NCBI GenBank assembly: GCA_000474255.1
Contig: BATO01000028.1
Location: 1 to 64,000, forward strand
DNA: 64,000 bases
Direction of reading: 5' to 3'
DNA from: Aquipseudomonas alcaligenes MRY13-0052
Lineage (GTDB): Bacteria; Pseudomonadota; Gammaproteobacteria; Pseudomonadales; Pseudomonadaceae
The notes beneath the pieces are model-generated. The model did not search any database, was not told the origin of the DNA, and saw only the letters and a program-made list of their open reading frames with translations. The position numbers and the translations under genes are program-made. Below, one piece after another: positions 7,705-15,320 of this stretch. How positions within the stretch are numbered: the stretch's first letter is position 1; each line of letters begins with the position of its first letter.

Positions 7705-9051
7705 ATGAACATGCCGCAGACCGCCACCCCCTCCCTGGCCAGCCAACTGAAGCTGGACGCCCACTGGATGCCGTTCTCCGCCAACCGCAACTTCCAGCGT
7801 GACCCGCGTCTGATCGTGGCCGCCGAAGGCAGCTGGCTGATCGACGACCAGGGCCGTCGCATCTACGACAGCCTGTCGGGCCTGTGGACCTGCGGCGCCG
7901 GTCACTCGCGCAAGGAAATCCAGGAGGCCGTGGCCAAGCAGCTCGGCACCCTCGACTACTCCCCGGGCTTCCAGTACGGCCACCCGCTGTCGTTCAAGCT
8001 GGCCGAGAAGATCGCCGACATGACCCCGGGCGAGCTGAACCACGTGTTCTTCACCGGCTCGGGCTCCGAGTGCGCCGACACCGCGGTGAAGATGGCCCGC
8101 GCCTACTGGCGCCTGAAAGGCCAGGCCACCAAGACCAAGCTGATCGGTCGCGCCCGTGGCTACCACGGCGTGAACATCGCCGGCACCAGCCTTGGCGGCA
8201 TCAACGGCAACCGCAAGATGTACGGCCAGCTGATGGACGTCGACCACCTTCCGCACACCCTGCAACCGGGCCTGGCCTTCACCAAGGGCATGGCCGAGAC
8301 CGGCGGCGTGGAGCTGGCCAACGAACTGCTGAAGCTGATCGAACTGCATGACGCGTCGAACATCGCCGCCGTGATCGTCGAGCCCATGGCCGGCTCCGCT
8401 GGCGCCCTGGTGCCGCCGGTGGGCTACCTGCAGCGCCTGCGCGAAATCTGCGACGCCAACAACATCCTGCTGATCTTCGACGAAGTCATCACCGCCTTCG
8501 GCCGCATGGGCAAGAACACCGGCGCCGAGTTCTTCGGCGTGACCCCGGACATCATGAACGTGGCCAAGCAGATCACCAACGGCGCCATCCCCATGGGTGC
8601 GGTGATCGCCAGCCGCGAGATCTACCAGACCTTCATGAACCAGGCGACGCCCGAATACGCCGTCGAGTTCACCCACGGCTACACCTACTCCGCCCACCCG
8701 GTCGCCTGCGCCGCCGGCCTCGCCGCCCTGGAGCTGCTGGAGAAGGAAAACCTCATCCAGCAGGCCGCCGACCTGGCCCCGCACTTCGAGAAGGCCATCC
8801 ACGGCCTGAAGGGTGCCAAGCACGTGGTCGACATCCGCAACTGCGGCCTCGCCGGTGCCCTGCAACTGGCCCCCCGTGACGGCGACGCCATCGTTCGCCC
8901 GTTCGAGGCCGGCATGGCCCTGTGGAAGGCTGGCTTCTACGTTCGCTTCGGTGGCGACACCCTGCAGTTCGGGCCGACCTTCAACGCCAAGCCGGAAGAG
9001 CTCGACCGCGTGTTCGACGCCGTCGGCCAGGCCCTGCAAGGCATCAACTGA
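7705..9051 (+). CDS. bauA: Beta-alanine:pyruvate aminotransferase (omega-transaminase)
   Basis: 448-residue class III PLP-dependent aminotransferase, the usual length. It moves the amino group of beta-alanine to pyruvate, giving malonate semialdehyde and L-alanine. Visible features are GSGSECADTAVKMAR in the PLP phosphate region, LIFDEVITAFGR with the cofactor Asp at about D259, and the Schiff-base lysine at about K288 in NVAKQITNGAIPMG. It starts the bau operon, divergent from bauR, and its TGA overlaps the bauB ATG (TGATG). Downstream bauC consumes the semialdehyde product. The match to the bau locus in gene order is clear. Confidence 0.93.
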   Translation: MNMPQTATPSLASQLKLDAHWMPFSANRNFQRDPRLIVAAEGSWLIDDQGRRIYDSLSGLWTCGAGHSRKEIQEAVAKQLGTLDYSPGFQYGHPLSFKLAEKIADMTPGELNHVFFTGSGSECADTAVKMARAYWRLKGQATKTKLIGRARGYHGVNIAGTSLGGINGNRKMYGQLMDVDHLPHTLQPGLAFTKGMAETGGVELANELLKLIELHDASNIAAVIVEPMAGSAGALVPPVGYLQRLREICDANNILLIFDEVITAFGRMGKNTGAEFFGVTPDIMNVAKQITNGAIPMGAVIASREIYQTFMNQATPEYAVEFTHGYTYSAHPVACAAGLAALELLEKENLIQQAADLAPHFEKAIHGLKGAKHVVDIRNCGLAGALQLAPRDGDAIVRPFEAGMALWKAGFYVRFGGDTLQFGPTFNAKPEELDRVFDAVGQALQGIN

Positions 9052-9338
9052 TGAGTGCACGCCCCCAGGCCGTGCCCACCGTGCAGGTGGACAACGCCGA
9101 AGTCATCGTCACCGAGTGGCGCTTCGCCCCCGGTGCCGAGACCGGTCGGCACCTGCACGGCCACGATTACGTGGTAGTGCCCATGACCGGCGGCACCCTG
9201 CTGCTGGAAACCCCGGAGGGCGAGAAACGCGCGCCCCTGGTGGCCGGGCAGAGCTACTTCCGCAAGGCCGGCGTCGAGCACAATGTGATCAACGCCAGCG
9301 ACCACGAAATCGTCTTCATCGAAACCGAAATCAAATGA
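9051..9338 (+). CDS. bauB: Small cupin protein of the beta-alanine operon
   Basis: 95-residue single-domain cupin. Cupin motif 1 is seen in RHLHGHDYVVVP and motif 2 in AGVEHNVINAS. The start overlaps the bauA stop by one base, so the two are co-translated. In P. aeruginosa the matching gene, bauB, is a small cupin of undefined reaction. A role in handling malonate semialdehyde or related intermediates is possible but unproven. It ends 86 bases before bauC. Confidence 0.85.
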   Translation: MSARPQAVPTVQVDNAEVIVTEWRFAPGAETGRHLHGHDYVVVPMTGGTLLLETPEGEKRAPLVAGQSYFRKAGVEHNVINASDHEIVFIETEIK

Positions 9339-9344
9339 CGTCCA

Positions 9345-9366
9345 CCCTCTCCCCGTAAGGAGAGGG
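9345..9366 (+). other. Intercistronic hairpin between bauB and bauC
   Basis: CCCTCTCC - 6-base loop - GGAGAGGG, perfect 8-bp arms, without a T-run. It may set the ratio of bauC to bauAB message by attenuation or end protection. Confidence 0.45.
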
Positions 9367-9424
9367 CGGGTGCGCAGCCGCTGCCCGCGCCCCAGGACCA
9401 CCCCGACAAAGCCCTACAAGAGAG

Positions 9425-10930
9425 ATGACCATGAGCACCATCCAGCACCTGATCCACGGTGAGCTCGTTACCGGCGAAGGCCGCACGGCCGACGTGTTCA
9501 ACCCGGCCACCGGCGAATCCACCCGCAAGGTCGCCCTGGCCAGCCGCGCCACCGTGCAACAGGCCATCGACTCGGCCAAGGCCGCTTTCCCGGCCTGGCG
9601 CAACACCCCGCCGGCCAAGCGCGCCCAGGTGATGTTCCGCTTCAAGCAGCTGCTGGAGCAGAACGAAGCGGAAATCTCCCGCCTGATCAGCGAAGAACAC
9701 GGCAAGACCCTCGAAGACGCCGCCGGTGAGCTGAAGCGCGGCATCGAGAACGTCGAGTACGCCAGCGCCGCCCCGGAAATCCTCAAGGGCGAATACACCC
9801 GCAACGTCGGCCCGAACATCGACGCCTGGAGCGACTTCCAGCCGCTGGGCGTGGTCGCCGGCATCACCCCGTTCAACTTCCCCGCCATGGTGCCGCTGTG
9901 GATGTACCCGCTGGCCATTGCCTGCGGCAACTGCTTCATCCTCAAGCCCTCCGAGCGCGACCCGAGCTCCACCCTGCTCATCGCCGAACTGCTGCACCAG
10001 GCCGGCCTGCCCAAGGGCGTGCTCAACGTGGTGCACGGCGACAAGGAAGCCGTGGACGCCCTGATCGAAGCGCCGGAAGTGAAGGCCATCAGCTTCGTCG
10101 GTTCGACCCCCATCGCCGAATACATCTACGCCGAAGGCACCAAGCGCGGCAAACGCGTCCAGGCCCTGGGCGGCGCCAAGAACCACGCCGTGCTGATGCC
10201 CGACGCCGACCTCGACAACGCCGTCAGCGCGCTGATGGGCGCTGCCTATGGCTCCTGCGGCGAGCGCTGCATGGCCATCTCCGTGGCCGTGTGCGTGGGC
10301 GACCAGATCGCCGACGCGCTGGTGCAGAAGATCGTCCCGCAGATCAAGGGCCTGAAGATCGGCGCCGGCACCAACTGCGGCCTCGACATGGGCCCGCTGG
10401 TCACCGCCGCCGCCCGCGACAAGGTGGTCGGCTACATCGACGACGGCGTCGCCGCCGGTGCTGAGCTGGTAGTAGACGGCCGCGGCTACCGCGTTGCTGG
10501 TCATGAAGACGGCTACTTCGTCGGTGGCACCCTGTTCGACCGCGTGACCGCCGACATGCGCATCTACCAGGAAGAAATCTTCGGCCCGGTGCTGTGCATC
10601 GTCCGCGTCGGCAGCCTGGAAGAAGCCATGCAGCTGATCAACGACCACGAATACGGCAACGGCACCTGCATCTTCACCCGTGACGGCGAAGCCGCCCGCC
10701 TGTTCTGCGACGAAATCGAAGTGGGCATGGTCGGCGTCAACGTGCCGCTGCCGGTGCCGGTCAGCTACCACAGCTTCGGCGGCTGGAAGCGCTCCCTGTT
10801 CGGCGACCTGCACGCCTACGGCCCGGACGGCGTGCGCTTCTACACCCGCCGCAAGGCCATCACCCAGCGCTGGCCGCAACGCGCCAGCCACGAGGCCGCG
10901 CAGTTCGCGTTCCCGAGCAACAACTCCTGA
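9425..10930 (+). CDS. bauC: Malonate-/methylmalonate-semialdehyde dehydrogenase (CoA-acylating)
   Basis: 501-residue aldehyde dehydrogenase of the MmsA branch. It converts 3-oxopropanoate (malonate semialdehyde), the BauA product, to acetyl-CoA with release of CO2 and reduction of NAD. The N-terminal Rossmann part has GITPFNFPAMVPLW and ILKPSERDPSS; the catalytic cysteine is at about C282 in GSCGERCMAIS, the MmsA-type motif. Late features include EEIFGPVLCIVR and FGGWKRSLFGD. Either the ATG at 9425 or the one at 9431 could be used; AAGAGAG lies a few bases before the first. A terminator follows at 10951. Confidence 0.9.
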   Translation: MTMSTIQHLIHGELVTGEGRTADVFNPATGESTRKVALASRATVQQAIDSAKAAFPAWRNTPPAKRAQVMFRFKQLLEQNEAEISRLISEEHGKTLEDAAGELKRGIENVEYASAAPEILKGEYTRNVGPNIDAWSDFQPLGVVAGITPFNFPAMVPLWMYPLAIACGNCFILKPSERDPSSTLLIAELLHQAGLPKGVLNVVHGDKEAVDALIEAPEVKAISFVGSTPIAEYIYAEGTKRGKRVQALGGAKNHAVLMPDADLDNAVSALMGAAYGSCGERCMAISVAVCVGDQIADALVQKIVPQIKGLKIGAGTNCGLDMGPLVTAAARDKVVGYIDDGVAAGAELVVDGRGYRVAGHEDGYFVGGTLFDRVTADMRIYQEEIFGPVLCIVRVGSLEEAMQLINDHEYGNGTCIFTRDGEAARLFCDEIEVGMVGVNVPLPVPVSYHSFGGWKRSLFGDLHAYGPDGVRFYTRRKAITQRWPQRASHEAAQFAFPSNNS

Positions 10931-10950
10931 GTGATCGGGTGAGATAAGAG

Positions 10951-10979
10951 AAAGGCCAGTCGAGAGACTGGCCTTTTTT
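10951..10979 (+). terminator. Rho-independent terminator of the bau operon
   Basis: AAAGGCCAGTC - GAGA - GACTGGCC followed by six T, 21 bases after the bauC stop. A strong textbook hairpin with a U tract. Confidence 0.9.
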
Positions 10980-11016
10980 GTTTCCCATTCGCTGCATTGG
11001 CTATGACTGAACAACC

Positions 11017-11055
11017 ATGGGTTTCGCTTCGCTCTACGCCATCCTACGGAGGTGC
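11017..11055 (+). repeat. Partial copy (right half) of the 111-bp intergenic repeat
   Basis: Matches the last part of the repeats at 11076 and 11853, from ATGGGTTTCGCTTCGC to GGTGC, with minor changes. Confidence 0.65.
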
Positions 11056-11075
11056 CTAGGTGCTTCGGTGTCTTT

Positions 11076-11186
11076 GTAGGATGGGTAGAGCCCCGCGAAA
11101 CCCATGCTGCCGGCCCGGCACCGGGGCTAGATCTGTGCCCGGAATTGATGGGTTTGGCTTCGCTCTACGCCATCCTACGAAGGTGC
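11076..11186 (+). repeat. 111-bp direct repeat, left copy, flanking the BRO-N gene
   Basis: Begins GTAGGATGGGTAGAGC and ends CCTACGAAGGTGC. It aligns without gaps to 11853-11963 with about nine mismatches by eye. Each copy is itself an imperfect palindrome (GTAGGATGG ... CCATCCTAC). The pair sits in the same orientation on either side of a single gene. Confidence 0.8.
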
Positions 11187-11218
11187 CTCAACGCTGCCGA
11201 GGAATAGCCTGGTACTCG

Positions 11219-11686
11219 CTAGAGCCCCAGGTAACGCGGCACCTTCTCCCACTGCATCCACAACTCGCCCTGCCATTCCAGCAACAGCAGCCGTTCGCTC
11301 TGCCAGCCGATCCATACGCGGCGGGGGGCGTGGGTGTCGGCGTCTTGCTGGTCGCGCAGGGTAGGGATCACCTCGCGGGTGAGCCATTCATCCAGCTGCT
11401 GGCATTCGGGGTGGCCGAAGCGGATGAGCGCCTTGTAGAGGCCGGCTTCGTTCATCACGTCGATCGTCTCTTCGCTACCGCTGCGGCGGTGCAGGCGGAT
11501 GCGGCGGGTTTCGTGGGGCTTGAGGCGGCGATGCAGGGCCTGTGGATGGTGCAGGCCCAGCAGGCGAGCGAAGTCGTAGGTGGAGAACCAGGGCTGGTTG
11601 TCGATCATCACACCGCGCAGGGGGCGGTCGTGGCGGAGGAAGGTGGTGGGGATGTAGGCGTCATGCATTTCTTTACCCATAACCAT
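11219..11686 (-). CDS. Lone BRO-N domain protein (phage antirepressor-like)
   Basis: About 155 residues if started at 11686; the frame continues open to 11803. The sequence resembles the BRO-N/antirepressor fold of phages and prophages: WFSTYDFARLLGLHHPQALHRRL, then IDVMNEAGLYKALIRFGHPE and WLTREVIPTLRDQ. It lacks the C-terminal KilA-C/ANT domain of full antirepressors. The start is uncertain, with in-frame ATGs at 11686, 11680 and 11668 and no strong Shine-Dalgarno sequence. No other phage gene is nearby; it is bracketed by 111-bp direct repeats. It may be a DNA-binding regulator or a domesticated phage remnant. Confidence 0.75.
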   Translation of the reverse strand: MVMGKEMHDAYIPTTFLRHDRPLRGVMIDNQPWFSTYDFARLLGLHHPQALHRRLKPHETRRIRLHRRSGSEETIDVMNEAGLYKALIRFGHPECQQLDEWLTREVIPTLRDQQDADTHAPRRVWIGWQSERLLLLEWQGELWMQWEKVPRYLGL

Positions 11687-11852
11687 TGGCAAATGTCCGC
11701 CGCGCGCATTGCACGGCGAGTACTTGTGGTCACAGGTCGCCAAACCCGGTCGCGATATTGACCGCGACCGGGCGAACTTAGGGCGATGGTTGGGAGCGAA
11801 CAAGGGGTTGCGGTGGGTTTGGGAAATTTCCGCGTGATGCTTGGACAGCCCC

Positions 11853-11963
11853 GTAGGATGGGTAGAGCACCGCGAAACCCATGCTGCCGGACCGGCATCG
11901 GAACCAGGTCTGTGCTCGGAATTGATGGGTTTCGCTTCGCTCTACGCCATCCTACGAAGGTGC
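11853..11963 (+). repeat. 111-bp direct repeat, right copy
   Basis: Same length and orientation as 11076-11186. Together they flank the BRO-N gene with about 670 bases between them. Confidence 0.8.
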
Positions 11964-11974
11964 ATTGGCGCCTT

Positions 11975-12023
11975 GGAGGATGGGCGGGCTACGTTCCGCG
12001 AGCTCCGCGAAACCCATCCTACC
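11975..12023 (+). repeat. Degenerate further unit of the same repeat family
   Basis: GGAGGATGGGCGGGCTAC ... CGCGAAACCCATCCTACC, a shorter palindromic relative lying just outside the right 111-bp copy. Confidence 0.5.
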
Positions 12024-12050
12024 GGGGCTACGGAACGGTGAAACAACCGC

Positions 12051-15000
12051 TCACCAGGTATCCACGAACGGGCGCTTGCGGCCTTCCCGTGGGGTGGGTT
12101 TCGGCGCGGTGTTGAGGCCGCGCAGGAGCCAGGCGCGGGTTTCTTCCGGGGCGATGACGGCGTCGATCTCGAGGAAGCTGGCCATGTTGATCGCCTTGCC
12201 GTTCTGGTAGGCCTTGGCGACCATCTTGTCGAACAGCTTCTGCCGCTCTTCGAGGTTTTCCACCGCTGCGAGCTCCTTGGCGAAGCCCAGGCGTACGGCG
12301 CCTTCCAGGCCCATGGCGCCGAACTCGCCGCTGGGCCAGGCGATGGTGAACATCGAGGAGTGGAAGCTGCCGGCGGCCATGGCCTGGGCGCCCAGGCCGT
12401 AACCCTTGCGCAGCACCACGGTGAAGAAGGGCACCGAGAGGCTGGCGGCGGCGACGAACATGCGCGAGACGTGGCGCACCGTGGCGTGCTTCTCCGATTC
12501 CGGGCCGACCATGAAGCCGGGGGTGTCGCAGAGCGAGACCATGGGGATGTCGAAGGCGTCGCACAGCTGCATGAAGCGCGCGGCCTTGTCGCCGGCCTGG
12601 GCGTCGATGGCGCCGCCCAGGTGCATGGGGTTGTTGGCCAGGAGGCCGAAGGGCTTGCCTTCGATGCGGATGAAGGCGGTGATCATCCCCGGGGCGAACT
12701 GGCGGCGCAGCTCCAGCACCGAGCCTTCGTCGGCCAACTGGCCGATCACCGCGCGGATGTCGTAGACGCGCAGGCGGTTCTCGGGGATCGCATGGCGCAG
12801 CTCGCGCTGGTCGGCGCACCGCCAATCGCTGACCGTGCCCTGGAAGTAGGAGAGGTAGCGCTTGGCGACGTCCACCGCTTCGGCTTCGTCCTCCACCAGC
12901 ACGTCGATCACACCGTTGGGGCCCTGCACCGAGGTGGGGCCGACCTCTTCGGCCTTGAAGCTGCCCAGGCCGCCGCCTTCGATCATCGCCGGGCCGGCCA
13001 TGCCGATGCTGGCGTTGCGGGTGGCGATGATCACGTCGCAGCAGCCGAGCAGCGCGGCGTTGCCGGCGAAGCAGCGGCCGGAGACGACGCCCACCACCGG
13101 CACCAGGCCGGAGAGCCGCGCCATGGCAACGAAGGTGTGGCAATCCAGCCCGGCCACGCCGACGAAGTCGGTGTCCCCCGGCCGGCCGCCACCGCCTTCG
13201 GCGAACAGCACCAGCGGCACGCGCCACTGTTCGGCGAGGCCGAGCATGCGGTCGGTCTTCTTGTGGTTCATCACGCCCTGGGTGCCGGCGAACACGGTGT
13301 AGTCGTAGGAGATGGCCATGCAGCGCGCGGCCTCGTTGCCGAACTGCGCGGCGTTGACCGTACCGAGCCCGGCCACCAGGCCGTCGGCCGGGCTTTGCTG
13401 GATCAGCTCTTCCAGCGAACGGCGGCGGCGCTGGGCAGCCAGGGCCAGGGCGCCGTATTCGATGAAGCTGCCGGCGTCGAGCAGGTCGTCGAGGTTCTCG
13501 CGGGTGGTGCGCTGGCCGGTCTTGCGGCGGCGCGCCACGGCGTCGGGGCGGCGCTCGTCGCGGGTGATGGCGTGGCGTTCGAGCACCTCGGCGAGGTCGG
13601 CGCGGATGTGCGCCAGGTCGATGCTTTCTTCGCTGGCCACGGCATCGCCGCTCACCTCTGCCGGTTCCAGGTAGAGCAGCGCGGCGCCTTCGAACAGGGC
13701 GTCGCCGGGGGCCACCGGCAGGGCGCGGACGATGCCGCTGTGGCTGGCCTTGACCACGAACTCCATCTTCATCGCTTCCAGCACCGCCACGGCCTGGCCG
13801 ACGGCGATGGCGTCGCCCTCGGCCACGTCCAGGCTCACCAGCACGCCCTGGCTGGGGGCGTTCAGGGCGATGCAGTCGGCCGGTACGTCGGCCACGGCGT
13901 TGTGCGCGGCCTGGCCGCTGGTGCCACTGACGAACAGGTGCGGGTGGGCGGCCTGTTGCGGGGCCAGCAACTCGGCAATGTGCTGCTCGATGAAGCGGGT
14001 GCTGACGCGGTTGTCCGCCAGCTCCGGGCGGCGCAGCAGGTTCTGCAGGAAATGGATGTTGCTCGCCACGCCCTCCAGGCGGAATTCGCAGAGGGCGCGG
14101 TAGGCGCGGCGCAGGGCGCTGGGGAAGTCCTCGCCCTGGACGATGACCTTGGCCAGCAGCGAGTCGTAGCTGGGGCTGGTGGCGTAGCCGGCGTACCCGT
14201 AGCCGTCGACGCGGATGCCGGCGCCGCTGGGCGGTTCGTAGGCGCTGATGACGCCGCCGGCCGGGCGCGCACTGCCGTCGGCCTGCATGGTTTCCAGGTT
14301 GACCCGCAGCTGCACGGCAAAACCCCGTGGCGCGGCGGGCTGTGCCAGGCCCAGCTCGGCGAGGCGGGCGCCGGCGGCGATGCGCAGCTGCGCCTGCACC
14401 AGGTCGACGCCGGTGACGGCCTCGGTGATGCAGTGTTCCACCTGGATGCGCGGGTTGGCTTCCATGAACACGAAGTCGCCGCGCGCGTCGTCGACGAGGA
14501 ATTCGAAGGTGCCGATGCCACGGTAGGAAACCGCGCCGGCCAGGGTCAGGGCGGCGTCGAGGATGCGCTGGCGCAGCGCCGGGTCGAGCCCCGGTGCGGG
14601 GGCGATTTCGATGACCTTCTGGTTGCGTCGCTGCAGGCTGCAGTCGCGCTCCCATAGGTGGCTGACCGCTTCACCGTCGCCGACCACCTGCACCTCGATG
14701 TGCCGGGCCTGTTCGATCAGCCGCTCGACGTAGAGGGCGTCGCTGCCGAAGGCGCCGCGTGCTTCCGATTGGCAGCGGACGTAGGCCTCTTCCAGCTCGG
14801 CTGCCTCGCGCACCGGGCGCATGCCGCGGCCACCGCCGCCGGCCAGGGCCTTGAGCATGATGGGGCCGCTGTCGAGGAAGGCGCGGGCCTCTTCCAGGCT
14901 GGTGGCGCGGTTGCTGCCGGCGGCCAGGGGTACGCCGCAGCGCTGTGCCAGTTCGCGGGCACGGGCCTTGTCGCCGAAGGTGTCGAGGGCGTCGGCTGCC

Positions 15001-15320
15001 GGCCCGATGAAGCGCACGCCGGCCCCTTCGCAGAGGCGGGCGAAGGCGGCGTTCTCGCTGAGGAAGCCGTAGCCCGGGTGCACGGCGTCGCAGCCGTTGG
15101 CCAGGGCGGCGTCGAGCAACTGCTGCATGTCGAGGTAGGCGGTCGCGCCACGGCCCTTGAGCGCCACGGCCTGGTCGGCCTTGCGCAGGTGCAGGGAGGC
15201 GGCGTCGTCCTCGGCGAACACCGCGACGCTGGGGATGCCCAGCTCGGCGGCGGCACGGGCGATGCGGATGGCGATCTCGCCACGGTTGGCGATCAGCAGG
15301 CGGGTGATGGCTCGGTTCAC
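12051..15320 (-). CDS. Single-chain acyl-CoA carboxylase (biotin carboxylase-BCCP-carboxyltransferase fusion)
   Basis: 1089-residue fusion carrying all functions of a biotin-dependent carboxylase. Residues 1-450 are biotin carboxylase (LLIANRGEIAIRI, glycine-rich GGGGRGM at 161-167, FMEANPRIQVEH near 285-296). About 485-552 is the biotinyl domain with the biotin lysine at K518 in EAMKME. From about 570 to the end is a carboxyltransferase with both crotonase-like halves (GGGGRPGDTD; GAQAMAAGSFHSS). A GTG start at 15320 overlaps the ligase stop as GTGA; a much longer open frame upstream is antisense noise across the ligase. The architecture matches the single-chain long-chain acyl-CoA carboxylases described in mycobacteria and Rhodopseudomonas. 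Substrate unknown; the coupled ligase probably supplies it. Confidence 0.85.
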   Translation of the reverse strand: MNRAITRLLIANRGEIAIRIARAAAELGIPSVAVFAEDDAASLHLRKADQAVALKGRGATAYLDMQQLLDAALANGCDAVHPGYGFLSENAAFARLCEGAGVRFIGPAADALDTFGDKARARELAQRCGVPLAAGSNRATSLEEARAFLDSGPIMLKALAGGGGRGMRPVREAAELEEAYVRCQSEARGAFGSDALYVERLIEQARHIEVQVVGDGEAVSHLWERDCSLQRRNQKVIEIAPAPGLDPALRQRILDAALTLAGAVSYRGIGTFEFLVDDARGDFVFMEANPRIQVEHCITEAVTGVDLVQAQLRIAAGARLAELGLAQPAAPRGFAVQLRVNLETMQADGSARPAGGVISAYEPPSGAGIRVDGYGYAGYATSPSYDSLLAKVIVQGEDFPSALRRAYRALCEFRLEGVASNIHFLQNLLRRPELADNRVSTRFIEQHIAELLAPQQAAHPHLFVSGTSGQAAHNAVADVPADCIALNAPSQGVLVSLDVAEGDAIAVGQAVAVLEAMKMEFVVKASHSGIVRALPVAPGDALFEGAALLYLEPAEVSGDAVASEESIDLAHIRADLAEVLERHAITRDERRPDAVARRRKTGQRTTRENLDDLLDAGSFIEYGALALAAQRRRRSLEELIQQSPADGLVAGLGTVNAAQFGNEAARCMAISYDYTVFAGTQGVMNHKKTDRMLGLAEQWRVPLVLFAEGGGGRPGDTDFVGVAGLDCHTFVAMARLSGLVPVVGVVSGRCFAGNAALLGCCDVIIATRNASIGMAGPAMIEGGGLGSFKAEEVGPTSVQGPNGVIDVLVEDEAEAVDVAKRYLSYFQGTVSDWRCADQRELRHAIPENRLRVYDIRAVIGQLADEGSVLELRRQFAPGMITAFIRIEGKPFGLLANNPMHLGGAIDAQAGDKAARFMQLCDAFDIPMVSLCDTPGFMVGPESEKHATVRHVSRMFVAAASLSVPFFTVVLRKGYGLGAQAMAAGSFHSSMFTIAWPSGEFGAMGLEGAVRLGFAKELAAVENLEERQKLFDKMVAKAYQNGKAINMASFLEIDAVIAPEETRAWLLRGLNTAPKPTPREGRKRPFVDTW

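Larger units (their letters stand above)
11687..12050. other. Intergenic region with repeat copies, no gene
   Basis: Contains the second 111-bp repeat and a further partial unit. Nothing coding was recognised. Confidence 0.6.

Noticed and set aside
11219-11686. Prophage
   Set aside because: Only a lone BRO-N gene; no integrase, capsid, lysis or tail gene in the window.
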